From NCBI RefSeq assembly GCF_900103875.1, contig NZ_LT629705.1:634501-698500 (forward strand): 64,000 bases of DNA. The letters run 5' to 3'. Positions 26,737 to 37,178 of this stretch are shown piece by piece. A model generated the notes under the pieces. It was given only the letters and a program-made list of their open reading frames with translations. It ran no database searches and had not been told where the DNA came from. The position numbers and the translations under genes were made by a program. This stretch comes from Pseudomonas arsenicoxydans. Lineage in GTDB: Bacteria; Pseudomonadota; Gammaproteobacteria; Pseudomonadales; Pseudomonadaceae. Position 1 is the first letter of the stretch. The number at the start of each line of letters is the position of its first letter.

Positions 26737-29307
26737 TCAGGCCATCTGAGGTTGTACGTTCAGTGGCTTGAGAGGCAGCAGCGGCGCATGGGGATCGGCC
26801 TTCACCGATTTGCGCCAGGCTTCCAGCCACTCAGGGTGACCTTCGTCCCAGACCTGTTCGTGCAAGCGAGCCAATGCCACCGGATCGCTCAGCAAGTACA
26901 CACGCTCATTGTTGGTCAGCCCGTCGGGACCGACTTTCAATGCATGGCGAACCCGTTCGTTGCGCAGCCATTCGATCGGCTCGGCATGAGCATGACGGGA
27001 AGTCGCCAGCGAACAAGCCAAGGCGTTCTGCTGTGGATCGACCACCGCGCGAATAAAGCCGTCATTCAGAGCATGCCAACGATTTTCGTGGGTGTACTGG
27101 TCCGTCGCCAGCAACGCTTGCGGCGGATTGTATTCCTCAGGGATCAGGAACAGGCTCGCGTCGCGAGACTTGAGGCCCAGGCCGACACGGCTGGAGATCA
27201 CCGACACCGGGATCGACAGCATCAACGAACCGACGATCGGCACCAGCCACCACAGGAAACTCGGGTTCAGCCAGACCACCAGCAGAGCCCAGAAGAAACC
27301 CAGCAGGGTTTGCGGACCGTGGCGTTTTACCGCCTCGCTCCATGGCGTGGAGTCGTCGTCACGTTGTGGCGAGTTCCAGGTCGCAGCCCAGCCGAGGAAC
27401 GCGGCGAGCACGAAACGGGTGTGGAAAATCATCCGCACCGGCGCCAGCAGCATGGAGAACAGCATCTCCAGCAGCATCGAGAAGGTCACCTTGAACTTGC
27501 CACCGAACTCTTTCGCGCCCTTGGCCCAGATCAGGATGATGCTCAACAGTTTCGGCAGGAACAGCAGCACGATAGTCGTCGAGAACAGCGCCACGGCCTT
27601 GTCCGGGTGCCATTGTGGCCACAGCGGATACAGCTGACGCGGTTCCATGAAGTACTGCGGCTCCATCAGCGTGTTGACCGCCAGCAGCGCCGTCGACAGC
27701 ACGAGGAAGAAGAACCACAGCGGCGCCGACAGGTAAGACATCACGCCGGTCAGGAACACCGCACGGTGTACCGGGTGCATGCCCTTGACCAGGAACAGGC
27801 GGAAGTTCATCAGGTTACCGTGGCACCAGCGACGGTCACGCTTGAGTTCGTCCAGCAGGTTCGGCGGCAGTTCTTCGTAGCTGCCCGGCAAGTCGTAAGC
27901 GATCCACACGCCCCAGCCGGCACGGCGCATCAGCGCTGCTTCAACGAAGTCGTGAGACAGGATTGCACCGGCAAAAGCACCTTTACCTGGCAACGGCGCC
28001 AAGGCGCAATGCTCGATGAACGGCTTCATGCGGATGATCGCGTTGTGGCCCCAGTAGTGGGATTCACCCAACTGCCAGAAGTGCAGACCGGCGGTAAACA
28101 GCGGACCGTACACGCGAGTCGCAAACTGCTGCATGCGCGCATAAAGGGTGTCCATGCCCGACGCACGTGGCGCGGTCTGGATAATGCCCGCATCCGGGGT
28201 GGCTTCCATCAAGCGCACCAGGCTGGTCAGGCATTCACCGCTCATCACCGAGTCGGCGTCGAGCACAACCATGTACTTGTAGTCACCGCCCCAACGACGG
28301 CAGAAGTCGTCGAGGTTGCCGCTTTTACGTTTCACACGGCGGCGGCGACGGCGATAAAAGATCTTGCCGAAGCCCTTGGCTTCACGGCAGACGTCCAGCC
28401 AGGCTTGCTGCTCGGCAACGCAGATGTCGGCTTCATTGCTGTCGCTGAGGACGAAGAAGTCGAAGCGATCCAGGTCACCCGTGGCCGCCACCGACTCGAA
28501 GGTCGCCCGCAAACCGGCAAACACCCGTGGCACGTCCTCGTTGCAGATCGGCATTACCAGTGCGGTGCGCGCATCCTTGGCGATCGGCTCGTTGCCGGCA
28601 CTTTTACCGGAGATGCGATATTTATCGTGACCGGTGAGCAACTCGAGGAAGCCCATCAACGCGGTCCAGAAACCGGCCGATACCCAGCAGAACAGAATCC
28701 CGAACAGAATCAGGATGCTGGTTTGCAGCGCGTACGGCAGCACTTGCGTGGCGGTTTGCAGCAGCGGTTGATGCAGCACTTCGTTCAGGTCGACGAACGA
28801 CCAGCCCTGGTACGGCATGATGCCTTTCATGTACCAGCCGGCAACGATCGTCTGGCCCAGCATCAGCACCAGCAAAATGTAACGGCGGATCGAACCGACG
28901 GTGCGCCAGCGAGCCGCCGGCAATACGCGCTCATCCTTCGGCGGAGCCGGCGGATTGGTGCGACCGGTCAGACGCCGCCAGCCACGCACCAGAATATTGG
29001 TGCGCCACGGCTCCGGCACGACTTTGGTCCGACGGATCGGCGGCGTTGCTTTGAGTACGACACGACCGCTGGCGTCGACCGCCAGCATTTCCGCCTCTTC
29101 CAGCTCTTCAGCAGAGTTCAGGAGCAGGCGCTTGCCCACCGAGGCTTGTGCAGCCTCGGTTGGCGCGTCGAACGTCGAAGATGACAGACGCTGGTGCAAC
29201 TCGCTGAAGGACTTGCAGCCCGCGAGTTCCGCGCGCTGCTGGTCGGTCATCGGTAAATGCGCCAGATACTCGGCAAGAGTCTCTGGCTGTACTTGAGAAT
29301 TACTCAT
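26737..29307 (-). CDS. opgH: Glucans biosynthesis glucosyltransferase H
   Basis: OpgH is the inner-membrane glucosyltransferase that makes the beta-1,2 backbone of osmoregulated periplasmic glucans from UDP-glucose. The 856-residue length is normal. A soluble N-terminal region precedes membrane helices around residues 140-230. The GT2 catalytic loop contains the aspartates of VLDADSVM (a DxD-like site) and the R-D-R-R-W motif ([13 protein letters not shown]). Several C-terminal helices follow. The basic tract [12 protein letters not shown] within the loop is conspicuous. The ATG overlaps the opgG stop by 8 nt. Loss of opgGH usually affects osmotic adaptation, motility and virulence. Confidence 0.97.
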   Translation of the reverse strand: MSNSQVQPETLAEYLAHLPMTDQQRAELAGCKSFSELHQRLSSSTFDAPTEAAQASVGKRLLLNSAEELEEAEMLAVDASGRVVLKATPPIRRTKVVPEPWRTNILVRGWRRLTGRTNPPAPPKDERVLPAARWRTVGSIRRYILLVLMLGQTIVAGWYMKGIMPYQGWSFVDLNEVLHQPLLQTATQVLPYALQTSILILFGILFCWVSAGFWTALMGFLELLTGHDKYRISGKSAGNEPIAKDARTALVMPICNEDVPRVFAGLRATFESVAATGDLDRFDFFVLSDSNEADICVAEQQAWLDVCREAKGFGKIFYRRRRRRVKRKSGNLDDFCRRWGGDYKYMVVLDADSVMSGECLTSLVRLMEATPDAGIIQTAPRASGMDTLYARMQQFATRVYGPLFTAGLHFWQLGESHYWGHNAIIRMKPFIEHCALAPLPGKGAFAGAILSHDFVEAALMRRAGWGVWIAYDLPGSYEELPPNLLDELKRDRRWCHGNLMNFRLFLVKGMHPVHRAVFLTGVMSYLSAPLWFFFLVLSTALLAVNTLMEPQYFMEPRQLYPLWPQWHPDKAVALFSTTIVLLFLPKLLSIILIWAKGAKEFGGKFKVTFSMLLEMLFSMLLAPVRMIFHTRFVLAAFLGWAATWNSPQRDDDSTPWSEAVKRHGPQTLLGFFWALLVVWLNPSFLWWLVPIVGSLMLSIPVSVISSRVGLGLKSRDASLFLIPEEYNPPQALLATDQYTHENRWHALNDGFIRAVVDPQQNALACSLATSRHAHAEPIEWLRNERVRHALKVGPDGLTNNERVYLLSDPVALARLHEQVWDEGHPEWLEAWRKSVKADPHAPLLPLKPLNVQPQMA

Positions 29308-31123
29308 CGGCAGGCAACTGGTAGCTCCAGGTCTCGGTCAGGACTTCTTCAGTCGATGCCGATTCCGGTGTGGCTGGGGCCGCGTCCGCAGCGACAGGCT
29401 GCTTGGCGTCTTTGTTGTCCTTGTTCTTGGCATCCGCAACTGGCTTGGCATCGGCCTGTTTGGCGTCAGCTTGCTTGGCGTCCTTGGCTTCCTTGTCCAT
29501 CTTCTCTTGTTGCTTGGCGGCAACCTTGTCGGCCTTGGCAACAGAAGAATTGGAGGCTGGCAGCGATGTCTTGGCGAGGTCGGCAGGCACGATGTTTTCG
29601 ACCAGTGCAGCACGCATCTCGGTAGGCTTGCCCGGATCCTTGATCTTCATCCGCAAGGTCAGGCGCCAGCCCTTGGTTTCAGGGTTGTAACGCACGCTGT
29701 TCTCGACCAGCTCAGCATTATCGCCAACGCTGACCTGACTGCGAACGTCCGCCGTTTCCGGCAGGGCCGCCAGGGATGGACCTTCAAAGTCCACCAGGTA
29801 AGCCACGGTGCCGTCCGGCTGACGGATCAGGTTGGACTGTTTCACGTCACCCGTGGACCGCAGGGTCTGTTGAACCCAGGCGCTGTCCGGTGCGTGAAGC
29901 GCGGCTTCGTCGATGGTCCAGTGCAAGCGATAGGCGACGTCCAGCGGCTGGCCTGGTTCAGGCAGTTTTTCCGGACTCCAGAAAGCAACGATATTGTCGT
30001 TGGTTTCGTCGGCAGTCGGAATCTCGACCAGATCAACGGAGCCTTTGCCCCAATCGCCTTGCGGTTCGATCCAGGCGCTTGGGCGCTTGTCGTAGCGATC
30101 GTCGAGGTCTTCATAGTGGCTGAAGTCGCGGCCACGCTGCAGCAAACCGAAACCGCGCGGGTTCTCGATCGAGAAGTTGCTCACGGCCAGGTGTTTTGGG
30201 TTGTTCAACGGGCGCCAGATCCACTCGCCGTTCCCGGCATGGATCGACAGACCGCTGGAATCGTGCAGTTCGCGACGGTAGTTGAGCACTTTCGACGGCT
30301 GGTTGGCGCCGAACAGGAACATGCTGGTCAACGGCGCAACGCCAAGCTTGGTGACCTTGTCACGCAGGAACATCTGGGCCTTGACGTCGACAATGGTGTC
30401 GCTGCCAGGACGCAGGGTCAGGCGATACGCACCGGTAGCGCGTGGCGAATCCAGCAGCGCAAAGATGACCAGATGCTTGTCACCCGGCTTTGGCTGTTGA
30501 ATCCAGAACTCGGTGAAACGCGGGAATTCTTCGCCGGACGGCAACGCGGTGTCGATGGCCATGCCGCGAGCGGACAAGCCATAAGTGTGGCCCTTGCCGA
30601 CGACGCGGAAGTAGCTCGCGCCCAGCATAGTCATGATTTCGTCTTGCTTGTCGGCCTTGTTGATCGGGTAAAGCACACGGAAACCGGCATAACCCAGTTG
30701 TTCGGTGGCTTTAGGATCGAACTTTACATCGCCGAAATCGAAACGACTTGGATCGTATTTGATCTCTTCGACGGTGTTAGCCGTGATTTCGTTGATTTTC
30801 ACCGGCGTGTCGAAATGCATGCCCTGGTGATAGAACGAAAGCTTGAACGGGGTTTTCTGGTCGGCCCATTCGGCTTTTTCGGTGCGGAAACGAATCTTTT
30901 GGTAATCCGCGAATTTCATCTCACGAAATTCATTCGGCAGGTTACTGCGCGGGGCTTCGTATTTTTGCCCGGCCATCTCTTTTGCCTTGGCCGACACATC
31001 ATCCAGATTGAACGCCCAAAGCTGGCCGGCGCTGAGCAGGCAAAAGAATGCCGAACCCGCTACAAGAGCGCTTCGCAACCGTTTGGCAGACAATTTTGGT
31101 GCATTACAGGGACTAACAATCAC
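29300..31123 (-). CDS. opgG: Glucans biosynthesis protein G (periplasmic)
   Basis: OpgG is the periplasmic protein required for OPG backbone synthesis and beta-1,6 branching. The GTG at 31123 ([20 protein letters not shown]) follows GAGGGTTGCTC and gives a signal peptide ending GQLWA before [19 protein letters not shown]. The protein is 607 residues, against 511 in E. coli. The excess is largely a Lys/Ala/Asp/Gln low-complexity insert (encoded at 29351-29560) lying just before the final strand [12 protein letters not shown]. The rest follows the family pattern. It is the first gene of opgG-opgH. Confidence 0.94.
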   Translation of the reverse strand: MIVSPCNAPKLSAKRLRSALVAGSAFFCLLSAGQLWAFNLDDVSAKAKEMAGQKYEAPRSNLPNEFREMKFADYQKIRFRTEKAEWADQKTPFKLSFYHQGMHFDTPVKINEITANTVEEIKYDPSRFDFGDVKFDPKATEQLGYAGFRVLYPINKADKQDEIMTMLGASYFRVVGKGHTYGLSARGMAIDTALPSGEEFPRFTEFWIQQPKPGDKHLVIFALLDSPRATGAYRLTLRPGSDTIVDVKAQMFLRDKVTKLGVAPLTSMFLFGANQPSKVLNYRRELHDSSGLSIHAGNGEWIWRPLNNPKHLAVSNFSIENPRGFGLLQRGRDFSHYEDLDDRYDKRPSAWIEPQGDWGKGSVDLVEIPTADETNDNIVAFWSPEKLPEPGQPLDVAYRLHWTIDEAALHAPDSAWVQQTLRSTGDVKQSNLIRQPDGTVAYLVDFEGPSLAALPETADVRSQVSVGDNAELVENSVRYNPETKGWRLTLRMKIKDPGKPTEMRAALVENIVPADLAKTSLPASNSSVAKADKVAAKQQEKMDKEAKDAKQADAKQADAKPVADAKNKDNKDAKQPVAADAAPATPESASTEEVLTETWSYQLPADE

Positions 31124-31444
31124 GAGCAACCCTCGCCGAAAACAGATCAAAAAACCAACGGCCAGTTAAAGGGCCTGTGAGGAATTCGGCATGAAAAAAC
31201 CGACCCTACAGACCACTCTTGCCAAGTTGGCGAGCATTGTTCCGACTCCTATGGGGCTAAATGATTCCCCAACAGGTCCCGGACAAGTCTCTACCTAAGT
31301 CAAAATGGACCAACGAACGCCGATCCCCGTAGCGCGCGATTATCTAGTAGGCCGCGTTACAACGCATCAGGGCGAACAAAGTATTTATCGCGAAAAGCCC
31401 CTGTTTTCAGTCGAAAAGCCCTTAAAAAGGTGTTTCAAGCGCTT
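31124..31444. other. opgG upstream region
   Basis: This 320-nt non-coding stretch lies between opgG and dtd. It must hold the opgGH promoter, reading leftward, but no convincing -35/-10 pair was found. A 23-codon frame exists at 31166-31237 on the minus strand, without good support. No repeat unit is present here. Confidence 0.5.
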
Positions 31445-31882
31445 TCAGGTCTGTAACAGGAATGTCACCGGGCCATCGTTGACCAGGTGAACTTGCATAT
31501 CCGCGCCGAATCTACCTGATGCCACAGTGCCATGCACCTGTTTCGCTTTGCTTAATAGATAGTCGAAAAGCTCCTCGCCCAGGGCCGGAGGGGCCGCTGT
31601 CGAAAAACTCGGGCGCAACCCGCTCTTGGTGTCGGCGGCCAGGGTGAACTGCGAGACCAGCAGCAACCCGCCACCCACCTCCGCCAGGGACAGGTTCATC
31701 TTGCCCTCGGCGTCACTGAACACTCGATAGTTAAGCAGCTTATGCAGAAGTTTGTCGGCGCTGACACGAGTATCTTCCGGCTCGACAGCCACCAGCACCA
31801 GCAATCCCTGATCGACCGCACCCACCACCTCCCCCGCTACCTCGACTCGCGCGCCACGCACGCGTTGCAGCAGGCCCTTCAT
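31445..31882 (-). CDS. dtd: D-aminoacyl-tRNA deacylase
   Basis: Dtd hydrolyses D-amino acids (and Gly) mischarged on tRNA, protecting translation. The 145 residues carry the two active-site signatures: [17 protein letters not shown] and, near the C-terminus, NDGPVTF, which includes the Gly-cisPro chirality filter. The ATG overlaps the pip stop by 4 nt, so dtd is translated as the second gene of pip-dtd. This pairing is standard in pseudomonads. Confidence 0.97.
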   Translation of the reverse strand: MKGLLQRVRGARVEVAGEVVGAVDQGLLVLVAVEPEDTRVSADKLLHKLLNYRVFSDAEGKMNLSLAEVGGGLLLVSQFTLAADTKSGLRPSFSTAAPPALGEELFDYLLSKAKQVHGTVASGRFGADMQVHLVNDGPVTFLLQT

Positions 31883-32850
31883 GCTTCTTCAGGTGGCAGG
31901 TCGAGCAGGCGACGCGCCATCTGACCGGCGGCCCGCACCAGCGCATCGGTGATACCCGGCTCGGAAGCGGCGTGTCCGGCGTCGCGAATCACCTGCAATT
32001 CGCTGTTCGGCCAGTTCTGATGCAGTTCCCAGGCATTGTCGAGTGGGCAGATCACATCATAACGACCGTGGACGATCACGCCCGGCAAATGAGCGATCTT
32101 GCCCATGTCACGAATCAACTGATTAGGCTCAAGGAACGCGTTGTTGGTGAAGTAGTGGCATTCGATGCGGGCGATGGACAAGGCGCGCTGAGGTTCGGAG
32201 AAGCGGTCGACCACCAGCGGGTTCGGACGCAAGGTCGCGGTGCGGCCTTCCCAGGTCGACCAGGCCTTGGCGGCATGCATCTGCGCGATCTGATCGTTGC
32301 CGATCAGGCGTTTGTGGAAAGCGCTGAGCAGATCGTCGCGCTCGTCCAGTGGAATCGGAGCGACATAGTCCTGCCAGTAATCGGGGAACAGACGGCTGGC
32401 GCCACACTGGTAGAACCATTCGATTTCCTGCGGGCGGCAGAGAAAAATCCCGCGCAGGATCAGACCGTGCACGCGTTCCGGGTGGGTTTGCGCATAGGCC
32501 AGGGCCAGCGTCGAGCCCCAGGAACCGCCGAACAGCACCCATTTGTCGATGCCCAGGTGTTTGCGGATCCGCTCAAGGTCGGCGACCAGATCCCAGGTGG
32601 TGTTGTTTTCCAGGCTGGCGTGGGGCGTGGAGCGACCGCAACCGCGCTGGTCGAAGGTCACGATGCGATACAGGTTCGGATCGAAGTACCGGCGGCTCTG
32701 GGCATCACACCCGGCGCCCGGGCCGCCATGGATGAACACGACGGGTAAACCTTCCGGTGAACCGCTTTCGTCGACATACAGGGTATGGGTTTCGTCGACA
32801 GCCAGATCGTGCCGGGCGTGGGGTTTGATCTGCGGGTACAAAGTCTGCAT
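31879..32850 (-). CDS. pip: Proline iminopeptidase
   Basis: Pip is a cytoplasmic alpha/beta-hydrolase peptidase (family S33) releasing N-terminal proline. The 323-residue protein has the oxyanion motif HGGPGAGC, the strand [11 protein letters not shown], the nucleophile elbow GGSWGS (Ser about 113), the acidic residue in [10 protein letters not shown] and the His in [11 protein letters not shown]. It begins [15 protein letters not shown]. The dtd gene overlaps its 3' end. About 100 nt upstream are non-coding and contain its promoter region. Confidence 0.96.
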   Translation of the reverse strand: MQTLYPQIKPHARHDLAVDETHTLYVDESGSPEGLPVVFIHGGPGAGCDAQSRRYFDPNLYRIVTFDQRGCGRSTPHASLENNTTWDLVADLERIRKHLGIDKWVLFGGSWGSTLALAYAQTHPERVHGLILRGIFLCRPQEIEWFYQCGASRLFPDYWQDYVAPIPLDERDDLLSAFHKRLIGNDQIAQMHAAKAWSTWEGRTATLRPNPLVVDRFSEPQRALSIARIECHYFTNNAFLEPNQLIRDMGKIAHLPGVIVHGRYDVICPLDNAWELHQNWPNSELQVIRDAGHAASEPGITDALVRAAGQMARRLLDLPPEEA

Positions 32851-32954
32851 TGCGCGCTCCGTAAGGGGTCGAGGTCATCCCTGGGGGGACTTCTATTATT
32901 CTGCCGTCCGGCATCATAAACCCGAATTACGTCAATGAGCATGCCCTTGCTGAG

Positions 32955-33872
32955 TCAGAGTTTTGCCGCCAGAAATCCGAGCAGGGTTTCATAGAGTGCG
33001 TCGACCTCGGCGACCTGACCGCGCCCGCGCAAACAGCCGTGAACCAGTCCCTCGCCGTAATACAGCCTAGCGGCAACGCCCGCCGCATTCAGTCGCTCGG
33101 CGTAGCGCACGCCGTCGTCACGCAGTGGGTCGAATTGCGCCACGGCGATCAACGCCGGTGGCAAACCGGCCAAATCCCCGGCGAGCAACGGCATCGCGTA
33201 AGCGCCCGGCTGTCGGGAGCCGCGCAAGTACAAGGCGTGATAGCAATCCACGTCGCTGCTGCTGAGCAAGGGGGCATCAACGCATTCACTGCGCGACGGC
33301 AACTGATGATCGCCCCCCAACCCCGGATAGATCAGGATTTGCGCCGCCGGCAATGGCTCGTTCGCATCCCGCAGTGCCAGACACAGTGCGGCGGCAAGGT
33401 TGCCGCCAGCGCTGTCCCCGGCCACCAGCGTTCGCGCGGGATCAAGCCGGAACGGGCCGCTTCGCAGCGCGCGCCAGACACCCAGGCAATCATTGAACCC
33501 GGCCGGATACGGATGCTCCGGCGCCAGACGGTAATCGACAGCAACCACCAACACACCAAGCGTGGACGCCAGTTCGGTACAGATGAAGTCGTGGGAGTCC
33601 AGATCCCCCACCACCCAGCCGCCGCCGTGCAGATACACAATGCACGGGCAACCGCTGGCGGCTGATGTCACCGACGGTTGATAGGACCGCACCGGCACGC
33701 CAGCCAATTCGAAATCGACCACATAAAGCCCGGCGGGACGCGGCGGGGTGAACGCCCGACACATCTCGCTATAGGCCTGACGTAAACCGCCGAGGCTGGC
33801 GTCAGTGCTATTGAAGCTGACGGTTTTCTCAACGAACGCCGTCATCTGCGCGGATAAAGGATAAGCCGTCAT
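32955..33872 (-). CDS. Alpha/beta hydrolase, hormone-sensitive-lipase (esterase) family
   Basis: This is a 305-residue carboxylesterase of the HSL family (bacterial lipase family IV). The oxyanion motif HGGGWVVGD, the nucleophile elbow GDSAGGN (Ser about 151), the acidic residue in AQFDPLRDDG and a His in LVHGCLRG complete the triad. No signal peptide is evident, so it is probably cytoplasmic. Its ATG overlaps the stop of the preceding choline-type binding-protein gene by 1 nt, so the two are made together. This suggests an ester of choline or a related quaternary amine as substrate, which is inference from coupling only. Confidence 0.9.
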   Translation of the reverse strand: MTAYPLSAQMTAFVEKTVSFNSTDASLGGLRQAYSEMCRAFTPPRPAGLYVVDFELAGVPVRSYQPSVTSAASGCPCIVYLHGGGWVVGDLDSHDFICTELASTLGVLVVAVDYRLAPEHPYPAGFNDCLGVWRALRSGPFRLDPARTLVAGDSAGGNLAAALCLALRDANEPLPAAQILIYPGLGGDHQLPSRSECVDAPLLSSSDVDCYHALYLRGSRQPGAYAMPLLAGDLAGLPPALIAVAQFDPLRDDGVRYAERLNAAGVAARLYYGEGLVHGCLRGRGQVAEVDALYETLLGFLAAKL

Positions 33873-34819
33873 CAGGGTTTCAAACTGGCCTGAACGGTGG
33901 CGACGCCATCCTTGCCATCGATACTGGTGACGCCTGACAGCCAGCGCGAAAGATCTTCCGGATGATCACGCAGCCACTGCTTGGCGACGTCCTGAGGCGT
34001 CTTGCGCTCCATGATTGGCACCATCAACTGGCTTTCCAGGGCGGCGGTGAAGGTCAGGTTTTCGAGCAGTCGATACACGTTCGGGCAGCGCTGGGCATAG
34101 TCCGGTGCGGTCACGGTGGAGACGGTCGCCGCGCCTTCATTCGGGCCATAGACGTCTTCGCTGCCGGTCAGGTAGGTGATCTTCATGTTGATGTTCATCG
34201 GGTGCGGGGTCCAGCCGACGAACACCACGAATTCCTTGCGGTTGACCGCCCGTTGCACGGCGGCAAGCATCCCGGCCTCACCGGACTCGATCAGTTTGAA
34301 ATCCTTCAAGCCGAAGTGATTGGTCTCGATCATGGTTTTGATCGTGGTGTTGGCGCCGCTGCCCGGTTCGATGCCGTAGATCTTGCCGCCAAGCTTGTCT
34401 TTGAATTTGGCGATGTCAGCAAAGGTTTTCAGCCCCGCCGCCGCAACATAGTCGGGCACCGCGAGGGTTGCCTGGGCGTCGGCCAGGCTCGGTTTGTCCA
34501 TGACCTTCAACTGATCGGCGGCCACGAACGGGGCGATGTTCTTGTCCATTGCCGGCTTCCAGTAGCCCAGAAAGATATCCAGACGCTTGTCGCGGATGCC
34601 GGCGAAGATGATTTGCTGCACAGCGCTGGTTTGCTTGCTTTCGTAGCCCAGTCCGTTCAGCAGTACATCGGCCATGCCACTGGTGGCGATGACGTCGGTC
34701 CAGTTGACCACGCCCATACGCACAGCCTTGCAGGAGGCGTCGTCGCTGGCCAGGACGCTGGTGCTCAGAAGAGCGGTGCCGCAGAGGACTGAGAGACAGC
34801 GGGTAAACAGTCTTTTCAT
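33872..34819 (-). CDS. Choline/quaternary-amine ABC transporter substrate-binding protein (orphan)
   Basis: This 315-residue periplasmic binding protein of the OpuAC/ChoX class has an N-terminal signal (MKRLFTRCLSVLCGTALLST, cleaved after VLA). Typical features are RMGVVNWTDVIATSGMADVL, FLGYWKPAMD with the aromatic cage Trp/Tyr, YGIEPGSGAN, and FVGWTPHPMN. No permease or ATPase lies beside it. Pseudomonads use several orphan binding proteins (CbcX, CaiX, BetX) with the shared CbcWV core, and this one probably belongs there. Choline, betaine or carnitine specificity is not settled by the sequence. An HSL esterase is coupled downstream. Confidence 0.87.
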   Translation of the reverse strand: MKRLFTRCLSVLCGTALLSTSVLASDDASCKAVRMGVVNWTDVIATSGMADVLLNGLGYESKQTSAVQQIIFAGIRDKRLDIFLGYWKPAMDKNIAPFVAADQLKVMDKPSLADAQATLAVPDYVAAAGLKTFADIAKFKDKLGGKIYGIEPGSGANTTIKTMIETNHFGLKDFKLIESGEAGMLAAVQRAVNRKEFVVFVGWTPHPMNINMKITYLTGSEDVYGPNEGAATVSTVTAPDYAQRCPNVYRLLENLTFTAALESQLMVPIMERKTPQDVAKQWLRDHPEDLSRWLSGVTSIDGKDGVATVQASLKP

Positions 34820-34958
34820 CGGTAGGATCTCGTGCGGCAGATTATTGTGAGGTCGGTGTCTTCATGCACCGTGCCCAGAACATTACGCAGCGTCGAGAGG
34901 AGAAAAGCGAACTGTAGCGACCGAGATTTGCACAGCGGCGACTTGATAGCCACGTGCT

Positions 34959-35059
34959 GATCGTTCCCATGCTTTGCGTGGGAATGCAGCCGTGACGCTC
35001 CGCGTCACTGGACGCGGAGCGTCCCTTGAGGCATTCCCACGCAGAGCGTGGGAACGATC
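34959..35059. repeat. GTTCCCACGC-family compound inverted repeat at the hutG end
   Basis: Outer arms GATCGTTCCCA and TGGGAACGATC enclose inner arms GACGCTCCGCGTC and GACGCGGAGCGTC. It ends 2 nt from the hutG stop codon and probably terminates the long hut transcript. Confidence 0.85.
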
Positions 35060-35061
35060 TG

Positions 35062-35862
35062 TCACGCGTAGTGCTTCTGGCCCCAGGCCAACAGGCCTTG
35101 CAGCAATTCCTTGAGCACCACTTGCGTCGGCTCGGCCAGGTCCGGGCGATAACGGAACGGCTCGAACTCTTCCATGTACGTGCACTGGCCTAGTTCCAGC
35201 TGCACCGCGTGGATGTTTTCAGCCGGGTTGCCGTAATGACGGGTGATGTGGCCGCCCTTGAAACGACCATTGAGCACGTGGCTGTAATCGGTGTGCCTGG
35301 CGCAAATCGCTTCCAGTTGAGTAGCCAACTGAGGATCGCAACTGGCGCCGTTGAAGGTGCCGAGGTTGAAATCCGGCAGCTTGCCGTCGAACAGGTGCGG
35401 GATGATCGAACGGATCGAGTGCGCATCGAACAGCAATGCGTAACCGAATTCGGCTTTCAGTCGCGCCAACTCGTTCTGCAGTGTGCTGTGATACGGCGTC
35501 CAGACCTGCTCCAGATAGGTCGCACGCTCAGCCGCCGACGGCTCCATGCCCTCGCGGAACAAGGGAATGCCGTCGAACAGCGTTGCCGGATACAGACCGG
35601 TGGTCGCGCCGACATACAAAGGCTTGTCGTCGGACGGCCGGTTCAGGTCGATGACAAACCGCGAGTATTCGGCAGCCAGGGTGCTGGCACCGAGTTCGGC
35701 GGCGAATTCATACAGCCGCGGGATGTGCCAGTCAGTGTCCGGCAGGCTTTTAGCGTCGGGGATCAACCCGGCTTCGACCGCCGGAGTCAGGCGCAGCCCC
35801 GCGTGCGGCATGCTGATCAACAGCGGCACGCGGCCTTGTTTGAAGTTCAGAACCTTATCCAC
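35062..35862 (-). CDS. hutG: N-formylglutamate deformylase
   Basis: HutG hydrolyses N-formylglutamate to glutamate and formate, the last step of the five-step histidine route that uses HutF. The GTG at 35862 follows AGGAGAACAGTT and reads MDKVLNFKQGRVPLLISMPH, giving 266 residues. A much longer frame upstream overlaps hutI in a different frame and is rejected. Conserved features are ISMPHAG near the N-terminus, DTDWHIPRLY, SRFVIDLNRP and FDAHSIRS with metal-binding His/Asp. It is the last gene of the minus-strand hut operon, 10 nt after hutI. Confidence 0.95.
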   Translation of the reverse strand: MDKVLNFKQGRVPLLISMPHAGLRLTPAVEAGLIPDAKSLPDTDWHIPRLYEFAAELGASTLAAEYSRFVIDLNRPSDDKPLYVGATTGLYPATLFDGIPLFREGMEPSAAERATYLEQVWTPYHSTLQNELARLKAEFGYALLFDAHSIRSIIPHLFDGKLPDFNLGTFNGASCDPQLATQLEAICARHTDYSHVLNGRFKGGHITRHYGNPAENIHAVQLELGQCTYMEEFEPFRYRPDLAEPTQVVLKELLQGLLAWGQKHYA

Positions 35863-35872
35863 AACTGTTCTC

Positions 35873-37078
35873 CTAAACGCTCGTTTCGACGCCGTGATGC
35901 ACGACGCGTTTTTCCAGGTCGCCGCCCAGCCAGTACGACAGGTCGGCGGGACGATCGATTTGCCAGGCGACGAAATCCGCGACCTTGCCGGCTTCCAGCG
36001 AACCATGAGTGTCGGCCATGCCCAGCGCGGTGGCGGCATGAATGGTTGCGCCGGCCAATGCTTCTTCCGGGGTCATGCGGAAACAGGTGCAGGCCATGTT
36101 GAGCATCAAGCGCAACGACAGCGCCGGCGAAGTGCCAGGGTTGAGGTCACTGGCGATGGCGATTTTCACGCCGTGCTTGCGCAGGGCTTCCATCGGCGGC
36201 AATTGCGTTTCGCGCAGGAAGTAGAACGCACCGGGCAGCAGCACCGCGACGGTGCCGGACTCGGCCATCGCAATGGCATCGTCTTCGGTCATGAATTCCA
36301 GGTGGTCGGCCGACAAGGCGTGATAACGCGCCGCCAGACTCGAACCGTGCAGCGACGACAGTTGCTCGGCGTGCAGCTTGACCGGCAAACCGAGTGCTTG
36401 TGCGGCGACAAACACCCGCTCGACCTGCGCCGGCGAAAACGCCAGGTATTCACAGAACGCATCCACCGCATCCACCAACCCTTCGGCGGCGAGGGCCGGG
36501 AGCATTTCAGTGCAGATGTGATCGATGTAATCGTCCGCCCGATCCGCGTATTCCGGCGGCATGGCGTGGGCAGCCAGGCAGGTGCTGCGCACGCTGACCG
36601 GCAGTTCGGCGCCGAGGCGACGAATCACCCGCAGGATTTTGCGTTCGCTGGCCAGGTCCAGGCCGTAGCCGGATTTCATCTCGACCGTGGTCACGCCGTC
36701 GCGCATCAGGCTTTTCAGGCGCTTGGCGGCGCTGGCGAACAGTTCGTCTTCCGTGGCAGCGCGAGTGGCGCGTACGGTGCTGGCAATGCCACCACCGGCG
36801 GCGGCGATTTCTGCGTAGCTGACGCCCTGCAGGCGCTGTTCGAATTCACCGCTGCGGTTACCGCCGAACACCGTGTGGGTGTGGCAGTCGATCAGGCCCG
36901 GGGTGACCCAGGCCCCTTTCAAATCGTTGACCGCCGGGTACTCACCCGCCGGTAATTTATCGCGCGGGCCGACCCACTCAATGTGCGCACCGGACGTCAC
37001 GATGGCCGCATCCTCGATGATCGAGTAGACGCCTTGCGCCATGGTTGCGACGTGGCAGTGTTGCCAGAGAGTTTTCAT
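35873..37078 (-). CDS. hutI: Imidazolonepropionase
   Basis: HutI opens imidazolone-5-propionate to N-formimino-glutamate, step 3 of histidine degradation. The 401-residue amidohydrolase shows metal ligands [24 protein letters not shown] and the Asp in [11 protein letters not shown]. The substrate-binding loop around [11 protein letters not shown] is present. It lies downstream of hutH2 and a REP pair. hutG follows after 10 nt, giving a closely spaced hutI-hutG unit. Confidence 0.97.
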   Translation of the reverse strand: MKTLWQHCHVATMAQGVYSIIEDAAIVTSGAHIEWVGPRDKLPAGEYPAVNDLKGAWVTPGLIDCHTHTVFGGNRSGEFEQRLQGVSYAEIAAAGGGIASTVRATRAATEDELFASAAKRLKSLMRDGVTTVEMKSGYGLDLASERKILRVIRRLGAELPVSVRSTCLAAHAMPPEYADRADDYIDHICTEMLPALAAEGLVDAVDAFCEYLAFSPAQVERVFVAAQALGLPVKLHAEQLSSLHGSSLAARYHALSADHLEFMTEDDAIAMAESGTVAVLLPGAFYFLRETQLPPMEALRKHGVKIAIASDLNPGTSPALSLRLMLNMACTCFRMTPEEALAGATIHAATALGMADTHGSLEAGKVADFVAWQIDRPADLSYWLGGDLEKRVVHHGVETSV

Positions 37079-37107
37079 CCCTTAGTCTCCACAATGTTCA
37101 AAATCGA

Positions 37108-37171
37108 ATCGCGGGCAAGCCCGCTCCCACAGGATTTTCACCGTCAATGTGGGAGCGGGCTTGCCCGCGAT
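37108..37171. repeat. REP inverted pair between hutH2 and hutI
   Basis: Two REP units with a short spacer (64 nt in total) lie inside the hut operon, between the hutH2 stop and the hutI start. Confidence 0.9.
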
Positions 37172-37178
37172 GAGGCCC

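Noticed and set aside
26431..29184. A 917-codon open frame antisense to opgH, and similar long antisense frames over opgG, glgP, hutU and hutT
   Set aside because: GC-rich codon use leaves mirror frames open. They lack ribosome-binding sites and recognisable domains, and they lie opposite strongly conserved genes.
31166..31237. A 23-codon frame on the minus strand in the opgG leader
   Set aside because: No good ribosome-binding site, no conservation evidence and no attenuator structure. It is likely chance.
35863..36039. 59-codon N-terminal extension of hutG
   Set aside because: It overlaps the 3' end of hutI in another frame, and its sequence is unlike any HutG. AGGAGA before the GTG at 35862 fixes the start.
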